Source: Dictyostelium firmibasis
Lineage: Eukaryota > Evosea > Eumycetozoa > Dictyosteliales > Dictyosteliaceae
Direction of reading: 5' to 3'
DNA: 27,500 nt
Assembly: GCA_036169595.1 (NCBI GenBank)
Contig: CM069766.1
Location: 310,001-337,500, forward strand
Notes under the pieces: model-generated
Told to the model about the DNA's origin: nothing
Database searches by the model: none
Seen by the model: the letters and a program-made list of their open reading frames with translations, nothing else
Part shown: positions 16,441 through 27,500 of the stretch, in pieces
Position numbering within the stretch: the first letter of the stretch is position 1
How the letters are laid out: each line of letters starts with the position of its first letter
Position numbers and translations under genes: made by a program

Positions 16441-19400
16441 ATGTATTCAGGATTATGGACTAAAAATGGAGAACAAATACTTCCATCATTTATATCGATC
16501 AACGCCAAAGTTGTAGATTTGGCAGCACAAATCGTCTTTACCAAAACCTATTCAAACATTAACAAGTATTTCGCCACAATGAATAAGATGAACAATAGTA
16601 AGGAGGAGGACGCAACCTTTAAGGCATTTTTAAACACATCGATGGGTGTTCTATGTGGTTTCGAAATCAATCTCGATGGTAAGAAGATCACCTCCCAAGT
16701 CGTTAGTCAAACCGATGCAATGAGATTATTTGAAAAGAACCAAATTAGTACCGATGACATTGTCAAAGAGGCTGAATTCAACAATTCCGATCCACACATT
16801 GAAGAGGATTTCTTTCTCTGTAAAGTTAACAACCTCTCGCAATATAAAGAGTTGGAAATTATCATCACCTACTCCACTGAAATGTCCACTCAAGGTGACT
16901 ATCTCTTAATGGAGTTCCCAACTTCTCTAACTACAATTAGATCAAGTCAATTCTTTGAAACTTTAGATAATGAAAATATAACAAATACACCAACAACTCA
17001 AACACAATCTGTAAATACAATAACACAAACAACAACACCAAATACAAATATAAATAATACACAAAATAATAATAATAATATAGTAGGATCAAATACAGGT
17101 GGTTTAACACATTCAACATCTTCCAATAAATTATCATTATCATCATCATCTATTCAAGTTAATCAAAAACAAGGTTTATTGATCGAAATGAATTTAGAGA
17201 TGCCATCAAAAATCTCCGAGATTATTTCACCATCACATTCAGGTTTGATCGATGTCGAGTACAAAGGAGAGAACGGTAAGGTAACATATAAGGATTCACG
17301 TTCAATCGATGTCGTTAATCAATCTGATTTGGTAGTATTGATTAAATTAGATAATCCACATGAACCATATGGTTTCATTGAAGAGAATGAAAATGGTAGT
17401 CGTGCCCTTATGATCGCTTTCTATCCTCAATTGTCGTCTGCCGCTATCGCTGCCTCTGATTGTACACCTGTTGTCGAGAGTGAATTGATCTTTTTGGTTG
17501 ATGTATCCGAATCAATGGAAGGTTACAATATGAAACATGCAAAGAAAGCACTTCATCGTTTCCTTCACTCCCTCTCAAAAGATACCTATTTCAATATTAT
17601 CAGTTTCGCCTCTTCTCATCGTAAATTGTTTGCCCAATCCGTCAAATACAATGATGAGAACCTTAAAGCTGCCACTGCCTACGTTGAATCGCTCAAAGCC
17701 ATTAGTCACGGTGAAACTAATCTCTTAGAGCCATTAAAAGATATCTATTCCATTGGTGCCTCTCGTCCAAGAAAAATTTTCCTCTTAACCGATGGTCGTG
17801 TTAATAACCTTGGTCCAATCGTTGATTTAGTTCGTCAAAATGCTCATAATACTTCAGTTTTCCCAATTGGTATGGGTGAATTTGTTTCACGTCAACTTGT
17901 AAGTTTTTTTTTAAAAAAAATCTTCTTTTATTGTGAACTTAAACAAAAATAATTAACATTTTCGGTTTTTTTTTTCGGTTTTTTTTTTTCTCGATTTTTT
18001 TTTTACATTTTATCTCCTTCCCTTATCGATTTTTTTTTTTTTTTAGGTTGAATATATTGCAAATGCAGGTTCAGGTGTTGCAGAATTAGTAATTGAAAAT
18101 GAAACTATCGAAAGTAAAGTTATGCGTCAATTGAAGAGAGCATTACAACCAGCAATGTCAAACATTAAAGTTGATTGGGGATCATTATCAAGCAAGAGTC
18201 AAGCACCAAGAGATTTACGTACATTGTTTTTCGGTGATCGTTTAACAATTTATAATATCCTCGGAAAGGATGAAAAGATCGATGGTACCACAGTTAAATT
18301 AATTGCAAATGGTCCAACTGGTCCAGTATCTTTCCCAGTAACAATTAAGAGTGAGGAGACTAAAAAGGGCAACCTTGTTCATAGTTTAGCCGCCTACACT
18401 TTGATTCAAGATCTTCAAGATCAAATCTATGAAAACAATTTAGTTGATCCAAAAGATATTGATCCAATTCGTCAAAAAATCATTGATCTCGGTATTAAAT
18501 ATGGTTTAGCTTCAAATTATACCTCTTTTTGTTCCGTTGAACAACCTGATCAATTTAATGAATTATTAAATAATAAACAATCAGAACAAGAAGACTCAAC
18601 ATCTTCAACTACCACAACAGCAGTTGAAGAAAATTTTGTCGTTGAAGAGAAACAACCAGAACCAATCGTAGAAGAACAACCACCAGTTTTAAATAATAAC
18701 ATTAATTTACATAATTTAACAATCAGTCATGATGCCAAATCAAATGATAATGGTTTGTTCAAATCAAATGATAGATTCAAAGGTCATCAAGGTGAAAGTG
18801 CCATGATTTCATTAAGAGGTTCCGCTAGTGGTATCCCAACTACTTTATCTGGAAGTGGTATTCCTTTCTATAACCCATCTTCACCAAATCATGATCGTAA
18901 TATTAATTTAAATAATCAACAACAACAACAACAACAACAAAACCAACCAACAGCACAATCAACTCCATTAAAAACACCATTAAAAACTCCACTTACACCC
19001 TTATCAAAATCTGGTCTCAAAGTTAGTTCTCCAGAATTTGTACCAAAAAATACATTAAGTGCTAAAGCTGCTCCATTTGTTCCATCACCAATTAAAGTAG
19101 CAACACCAGCTCCAACAACAACACCACTACCAACTACCGATGCTAAACCAACTACTGTTGTTGAACCAACTAAACCGGTTGAACCAATTAAACCAGTTGA
19201 GCCAACTAAACCAATCGAGCCAACTAAACCAGTTGAACCAACTAAACCAGTTGAGCCAACTAAACCAGTTGTTACTGAACCAATTAAACCAACTGTTGAA
19301 GAGACACAAAAACCAGCTGCAAAACCAACACTTTTCGAAATGATTAAAATCGCAGAGGCTAAAGCTGCTGCTGAACAAAAAGCTGCTGCTGAACAAAAAG

Positions 19401-22400
19401 CTATCGCTGAAGCTAAAGCTGCTGCTGAACAAGCCTCCAAACCAGTTGAGCCAGTTAAATCAGTCGAAACAGTTAAACCAAAAGCTGATAAACAATCAAA
19501 ACAAAACGCAAAGGATAATAAACAACAACAATCGAATAAACCAGCTGCTGTTGCTGCCGCTGTTGAACAAAAACCAACAGTCACAGAAACTAAGCCAGTT
19601 GTTGAACAAAAACCAATTGTTGTACCAGAGTCAACCACACCAACAAAGCCAACCTTTGCTCAAGCTGCTGCTGCCGCTGCTGCTGCTCAACAAGCCGCTA
19701 CTCAACAAGCCGCTGCTGTAACTCCAGTTAAACAACCAACCAAACAAACAACACCAAATAAATCAGCACCCGTTGTTGAAACCAAACCAAGTGTTGTCAC
19801 CGAAGCCAAACCAGCTATTGTCACCGAAACCAAACCAGTCGTTGCAGCTGAAACCAAACCAGTTGAACAATCAAAACCAATTGAACAACCAAAGCCAGCT
19901 GAACAAAAGCCAGTCGAACAATCAAAACCAGTTGAACAATCAAAACCAGTTGAGCAACCAAAACCAGTTGAGCAATCAAAACCAGTTGAACAAACTAAAC
20001 CAATAGAGGCAACAACCAAACCAACAGTAAATTCAATTGCATCAACACTTGCAAACTTTAGTTTCCATACTAATGAACCAACTGAACCAACTCCAGCAGT
20101 TGCATCACCATCTACCACAACAACACAATCAAACACTGAATCTAATATTACTTCTAATAATAATAATATTAATATTGTTTCAACACCAATTAAAAAACCA
20201 GCAGTTACAAATATTTTACCAACTCAAGCAGTTATATTATCATCAGGAGCACGTCGTGTTTATAATAATGATTTCTTATTATCATTCAAAGACTCAAATA
20301 CTAAAGCACCAGATTCATTAAAGACAACACCAATCTTTTCAAATGGACCACAAGGATTAAGTCCATCATCTGGAAATGGTTCAAATAAACCACACTTTGG
20401 TAAGAAGAGAGGTGATCGTGGTGGTAGAGGTGGTAGAGATCGTGATGCAGAGCCATCAACTCCAATCGTTATTAAGAAAGTATTCTCACAAGATGTTCAA
20501 GGTACTCATCAAGAGTTGTTAAAGAAATTCAAATTCAATCTCAATAGAATCACCATGGACACCTATAGTTCCTTGATTAAAAACATCGATGAATTAAAGG
20601 TACCAGATGAAGAGGCCCTCAAGTCTATCTCCAAAATCCTCTTTGAGAAAGCAATTATCGATCAAAAATATTCCGCAGTTTACGCAATTCTTGCTGGTCA
20701 CTTGGATACTGCATTCCCAAAGTTTGCAGAACTTTCCCTCAAACGTGCCATTCTCGACAATTGTCAAACCGAGTTTAGTACCGTTGTTGATAAATCTAAA
20801 TTCGAAGGCTTAAGTAAAGAGGATCTCGAAGAACAAGAGTTTATTATCAAAAGAAGAGTATTGGGTAATATTAAATTCATTGGTGAACTTTATAAACATG
20901 GTGTTCTTGGTGAAAAGGTTGCCAAGGCTATCGTTGTACAATTGATTACCAAATGTGAAGAGAAATTGGACGAAGAGTCCATTGAGCCATTAGTTAAAAT
21001 TCTCAATACCATTGGTAAGAAACTCGATGAAGTTGACAAGACCAACACCGATTTATTCTTCACCAGAGTCATTAATATCTCAAACAATCCAGTCGTTACC
21101 GCTAGAGGTCGTTTCATTTTATTGGATCTCATCGATTTAAGAGCAAACAAATGGCAACCAAAGAACTCCACTCAAACCAAAACCAAAAAAGAAGAAACTG
21201 ATAAAGAAGAACGTTTCATTGCCAAACATGGTGGTCCAGCAAAGAGAGAAAACGATTCACGTAGAGGTGGCGATGATCGTAGAGGTAGAGACTCAAGAGA
21301 CGATCGTAGAGGTGGTGGTAGTGGCGGTAGAGGAGATGCACCAAGAGGTGCATTCGGTGGTAAGAGTAGTAAAGATGGTTGGGAAACTGTTGGTGGAAAA
21401 GGTGGTAATAGAGATAAAGGACGTGGTGATCGTAGCGGCGGCAAACAATCTCCAAGTGGTAAGAAAGATTCAGGTTTCGGTTCATCAAGCTCAAGCTTAT
21501 TTGGTGGTAGAAGGGATGATCGTAGAGATAGTGGTAATTCATCACCATACCGTCCAGGTCAAGGATTTGGTAGAAAAGATGATCAATCTTCCTCATCCAC
21601 CTCTGTTCCAAGCAGATCAAATGTATTTAGTGCTTTAGAGGATGATGACTACCAACCATCCTCACCACAACCACCATCAGTATTTGGTAACCGTGGTAAT
21701 GATTCACGTGGTGGCCAATCAGCACCATCAAGATCAGATAACCGTAATAAACAACCAGCTCAACCACCAGCACCAGTTGAACCAGTTAAACCAAAGATTG
21801 ATTTCGAAAAGATTGAAGACAATATTTCTATGACTTTGGATGAATACCTTGAAACCCATGATATCGATGAAGCCATCGAATGTATAAAAGAAATTAATGA
21901 ACCAACTGTTTTGGGTAAACAATTCAACATTTTCATCATGAAATCATTGGAAAGAAAAGAAAAGGAGAAACAATTAATCACCGAATTGTTTGGTGGTATT
22001 TTAACTGCTCAACTATTCAATGCCGAGCATATCAAAGAGGGTCTCAAAGACATTATCGATACCATCGAAGACATTGAAATTGATCTTCCATTCTCTTGTG
22101 TATTTGTTGCAACAATCGTGGGTATTTGTATAGAATCCGAGATATTCCCATTGAATTACTTAGAGGAGGCATACGCTCACTTGGTTGATAGTGACAAGGC
22201 CGAAGAGATGATTGTAAATACTTTTAATTCCATCGTTAAAGTCTCTGATAAGGATCGTTTGGTTGAAATCTATGAAAACACCAAAGGTCTTGACATCTTG
22301 AAATTATTCGCCCTCAAGAATAGAAAGGTTGCCTATTTGGAAGAATTCTACCAAACTCATTTCCCATATCTCTCACATGAGAAAGCAGTTGAAGGTAGCA

Positions 22401-22771
22401 ATGAATCCGCTTTGAATGAACAACCAGATCTCATTGAACATCTCTTATTATTACAATCTGCTGATGGTTATTGGCAATTGGATAAGAAATTAGCTGGTAT
22501 TTTAGGTATCTCTTTAAATATCTTGGAAGAGGTTGACTCAAGTGATAGTTGCGTTATTGCCACCCATCCAGAGGTTTGGGCAACTTGTTTAGCCATTTCC
22601 TTTGTTAAATTAAACAATGTATCTGATCCAGATGATGAAGATGATTTGGAATTAGTACTCAGTAAAAGTTATAAATGGTTGGCCTCTCAATATGAATCCG
22701 GTAAACCACCAAAACAATCTCAAGATGATGTTTTATTAAAAGCTAAAAGATTATTAAGTGAAGTTTTATAA
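16441..22771 (+). CDS. eif4g: VIT-VWA protein with an embedded eIF4G (translation initiation factor 4 gamma)
   Basis: Exons 16441-17898 and 18047-22771 join in phase 0 (GTAAGT/TTTTAG, 148-bp intron) to give 2060 residues. Domains in order: a VIT domain ~5-140; a Thr/Asn/Ser-rich insert ~180-240; a VWA domain from ~345 with an intact MIDAS (D354-x-S356-x-S358, T426, D451); the VWA5A-type segment ending at LGIKYGLASNYTSFCSVE (~651); a Gln/Pro/Thr linker with PVEPTK, PVEQSK and Ala-Glu-Lys repeats; the eIF4E-binding motif YNNDFLL at 1225-1231 (Y-x4-L-phi); a MIF4G domain ~1300-1525 with RRVLGNIKFIGELYKHGVLG; an RGG-rich stretch ~1548-1725; an MA3 domain ~1748-1890 starting LDEYLETHDIDEAI; and a VWA5A/PARP4-like C-terminus ~1947-2060 (LQSADGYWQLDKKLAGILG, then VWATCLAISF). 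It should bridge eIF4E and eIF4A at the mRNA cap. The role of the VIT/VWA part is unknown. I see no W2/HEAT-3 domain. Confidence 0.88.
19163..19275 (+). repeat. 18-bp tandem repeat encoding PVEPTK units
   Basis: About six 18-bp units encode EPTKPV with variants (EPIKPV, EPTKPI) in the linker between the VWA part and the eIF4E-binding site. A related EQSKPV/EQPKPV array is at 19864-20004. Both are Pro-rich and probably extended. Confidence 0.85.
19864..20004 (+). repeat. Second Pro-Val-Glu-Gln repeat array
   Basis: About eight units of the form EQ(S/P/T)KP(V/I/A). They are related in period (18 bp) and sequence to the array at 19163-19275, suggesting both grew from one unit, with the Ala-rich segment between them. 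Confidence 0.8.
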
Positions 22772-23047
22772 AAAAAAAAAAAAAAGAAATTAAAAAAAAA
22801 ATTAAATATAGTTTACATATAAAAATAAAAAACAAAATAAATTTTTAAAAAAAAAGACAAAAGAAAACTAAAAATAATTAAAAATAAAATCAAAATTGTA
22901 TAATTATATTATTAAAAATAAATAAATATTAAAATTATCATAAAATTAAGGATAAGATTCATTTTTTATTGTTGTTTTTAAAACTACAAATTAAAACAAT
23001 GAATGAAAATCCAATCCAAATATTCATCGTGTGTATCCAAAATATCC

Positions 23048-23087
<40 letters not shown>

Positions 23088-23168
23088 TGCTTTAATTTAA
23101 AATTTTTGAATTTTAAATTTTTTGAATTTTTTTTTTGAAAATATTGAGAATTTGTTGAAAGATTTTAA
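22772..23168. promoter_or_regulatory. Intergenic spacer and probable APC11 promoter
   Basis: A-rich 3' DNA of the upstream gene with several AATAAA-like sequences (for example near 22917) is followed by a 34-base T run at ~23053-23086 just ahead of the APC11 start. No other gene is visible. Confidence 0.5.
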
Positions 23169-23728
23169 ATGAAGGTGACCATAAAAAGTTTGTGTCTAAA
23201 TAATTTTTACAACTATAAAATGATTTAATACTCTTAATACTAACGTACATACATAAATAAAAAAAATTCATTAAAATAAATATGAATATAAGGGTAAATA
23301 ACAGAAATATTAAAATTTATTTCAATGATGATCAATAATAACAACAATAAAAACTATTTATTTATTATTTATTTTTTTTAGATGGAACACTGTATCAGCA
23401 TGGCATTGGGATGTAAATGAAGAATGCTGTGGTATTTGTAGAATGGCTTTTGATGGTTGTTGTGTTGATTGTAAAATACCTGGTGATGATTGTCCACCTG
23501 TTTGGGGTGTTTGTAATCATGCTTTTCATATGCATTGTATTTTGAAATGGTTAAATGCAAATGAACTACAGCAATGTAAATATAGATCTTTCTTCATAAA
23601 ATTAAAGATATAACAAATAATAAAAGTAAATAATAATAATCGATAATTCTTCAAAAAAAAAAATAAAAATAATAAAAACAGGTCCGATGTGCAGAAGTGA
23701 GTGGAGGTTTAAATCTGATGAAAAGTAA
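23169..23728 (+). CDS. anapc11: Anaphase-promoting complex subunit 11 (RING-H2)
   Basis: Three exons, 23169-23191 (23 nt), 23382-23575 and 23682-23728, join to an 87-residue protein beginning MKVTIKSLWNTVSAWHWDVN. APC11 is the catalytic RING of the APC/C ubiquitin ligase, working with the Apc2 cullin to ubiquitinate cyclins and securin. The zinc-ligand spacing of APC11 is complete: C24, C27, C35, C38, C45, C52, H54, H57, H59, C60, C73, C76. Family signatures CGICRMAFDGCC and GDDCPPVWG are present. Length is close to the human 84. Exon joins are fixed by the protein: AGT TT|A TGG gives S-L-W, and CAA T|GT CCG gives Q-C-P. The first donor, GTGTCT, is weak, so the 23-nt first exon is the least certain part. 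Confidence 0.92.
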
Positions 23729-24420
23729 TAGAAGAAGGAAAAAATTAATAAAATTGTATATAAAAGTAACATAAATAGTTTCACCCTTTGCTTTATTTTT
23801 TTTATTTTTTTATTATTTTTTTTTTTTTGGCAAATATTAATATAATAAATAATAAATTATAATAGAGAATTTAAATGTTTATGACGAAAAATACACCAAA
23901 CGATAAAAATAGAATTATAATTTCGAAAAATCTTGAGTATCAGAGATATTGATTTTAAAAAAAATTTTATTTTTTTTTAATTTTTTTTTTTTTTCTTGTG
24001 TATTTTTTTTTTTTTTTTTTTTTTCTCAAATTAAATGAGTTACACCAAACACAACATAATTTCATTTTTATCAACATCAATAAACATACACGCATGAACC
24101 AATAAAAAAAAAAAACAATTTACATTTTTAAATACACCAATAACCTCATTCTTTTTATTTATTTAACCATCACTGAAAAAAAAAAAAAAAAAAAAAAATA
24201 GAAATAATAATAATTAACTCTATCTTTTTTTTTTTATCTTTTATTTTTTTTTTATTATATTTTTTATGTATGTACTACTATTTCAATACTCTTGGTATTT
24301 GCCACTATCAAAGTCCACCAAAATTCACACACACACGCACAAATCTATTTTAAAATTGTATTTTTTTTTTTCATTTTTATTTTATTTTTATTTTTATTTT
24401 TTAATTTTAACTATATTTAC

Positions 24421-24460
<40 letters not shown>

Positions 24461-24682
24461 GTGCCAAAAATTAATTTTCATTTTAAAAAAAAATTTATAT
24501 ATATATACAATAAATCTCTTTTTTTTTTATTTTATTTTTTTTTTTTTTTATTTATCCATTTGTTTATTCATTTATTTCCTCAAAAAAAAATAAAAAAAAT
24601 AAAAAATAATATATCTATTTATTCAATTCATTTATGCTTTTACCAATCAAAATTAAATAGGTTTATTTTTAATTTTGAATAA

Positions 24683-24716
<34 letters not shown>

Positions 24717-24860
24717 TTAATTTATTTTTTATTTTTTTATTTTTTTATTTTTTTTATTTTTTTTTTTATTTTTTTTTTTGAATTTTTTTTCATATTGCAA
24801 ACAAAAAAAAAGTTTTTTTATATAAAACCAAAGAATCCAGATATCCCCACAAAACAAACA

Positions 24861-24908
<48 letters not shown>

Positions 24909-25465
24909 ATATTGCCTTTTACATTTACATTTATATATTTATATACACATATATTTATATAGTCGCAAACTAATTTCAAATTTTAATTAATTTAAGCCTT
25001 TTTTTTTTGTTATAGCTTTTTTTTTTTTTTTTTTTCATATGAAATTTTTGTAAATATAAACAAAAACATAATAAAATTAAATAATTTATGGAATAGTTTG
25101 TTTATGATATATATATAAAACCATATAGATGTAAGTTAATTATTATTAAAAACAAAAAATAAAAAAAATAAAAAAAATAAAAAAAACAAACAAAAATAAA
25201 AAAAAAAACAAGAAAAAAAAAATAAAAAAACTTACACATATAAGGTTTTTTTTATTTTTTTTTTTTATTTTTTTTATTTTTTTTTATTTTTTTTACAAAT
25301 GTAGTGTTTTTTTAATTTAATTTTATTTTTTAAATTATTTTTTTATTAATACTTTAAATTAATAATTTTATAGACAAACAGAATTCATAAAAAAAATTTT
25401 AAAATTTAAAACCCCACCCCACACATTCTCTCATCTCCATCCACACATAAATATATATTTTAAAG
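23729..25465. other. 1.7-kb gene-free region upstream of med25
   Basis: Long A and T homopolymers dominate (24431-24457, 24685-24714, 24874-24905 and others). Islands of mixed sequence occur at 23880-23945, 24025-24175 (CA-rich) and 24290-24345 (a CACACACACGCAC stretch). A C-rich ACCCCACCCCACACATTC at ~25411-25428 sits just before the Mediator gene and may be a promoter or leader element. Open frames here are Phe/Lys low complexity only. An imperfect hairpin AAAACTTA/TAAGGTTTT occurs near 25226-25250. Confidence 0.5.

Positions 25466-27500
<2,035 letters not shown>

Noticed and set aside
18916-20136. Long open frames on the minus strand opposite the Pro/Glu/Gln repeats
   Set aside because: They are mirror images of the repetitive coding sequence of the VIT-VWA-eIF4G gene, with Ser/Cys/Phe/Gly low-complexity products.
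21172-21638. Pro/Leu/Ser-rich and His/Tyr-rich frames over the RGG region
   Set aside because: Shadows of the biased RGG coding sequence; no start context or conservation argument.
24034-24096. 20-residue frame starting MSYTKHN
   Set aside because: Too short, with no domain or splice continuation; probably part of a leader or intergenic DNA.
24266-24875. Phe/Lys-rich frames upstream of med25
   Set aside because: Homopolymer translations without coding character.

Overview
The window looks like a social-amoeba genome, most likely Dictyostelium discoideum chromosomal DNA. Coding regions are AT-rich, and intergenic DNA is almost pure A+T with homopolymer runs of 25-38 bases. Introns are short, AT-rich and mostly GTAAGT/AG. 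Coding DNA carries long (AAT)n, (CAA)n and (TCA)n tracts that give poly-Asn, poly-Gln and poly-Ser. No rRNA, tRNA, CRISPR array or intact mobile element was seen.

Layout from left to right. 1-1120 is gene-poor and holds one 82-codon open stretch that may be a gene remnant. 1121-2081 (+, 2 exons) is a Tim17-like membrane protein resembling the complex I assembly factor TIMMDC1. 2508-5496 (+, 3 exons) is a short Rrp5/PDCD11-like protein with about six S1 RNA-binding domains; its second intron contains a ~300 bp (AAT)n block. 6717-6881 (+) is a 54-residue protein with an N-myristoylation-type start. 7114-10356 (-) and 12459-15320 (-) are two large single-exon proteins that look like members of one Dictyostelium F-box-like/degenerate-ankyrin family. 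Between them lies 10860-12356 (+), a type I membrane protein with one EGF-like domain. 16441-22771 (+, 2 exons) is a 2060-residue protein. 23169-23728 (+, 3 exons) is the anaphase-promoting-complex RING-H2 subunit APC11, which is cut into pieces too small to show as long open frames. 25466 to the right edge (+, at least 3 exons, incomplete) is Mediator subunit 25 with a 40-Gln tract.

The most striking locus is 16441-22771. The protein starts as a VWA5A/PARP4-type VIT plus von Willebrand A protein. A complete eIF4G core follows (eIF4E-binding motif, MIF4G, RGG-rich linker, MA3), and the protein then ends with what looks like the C-terminal domain of the VWA5A family. So a translation-initiation scaffold appears to be nested inside a VIT/VWA protein, in one reading frame and without an intron at either junction.

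The genes are mostly independent housekeeping functions (ribosome biogenesis, translation initiation, mitosis, transcription, mitochondrial assembly) and show no operon-like logic. Regulatory signals are limited to T-rich start regions, CA-rich leaders, candidate GBF G-boxes near 15440-15520, and a near-perfect 19-bp hairpin beside a GC palindrome in the 10357-10859 divergent promoter.
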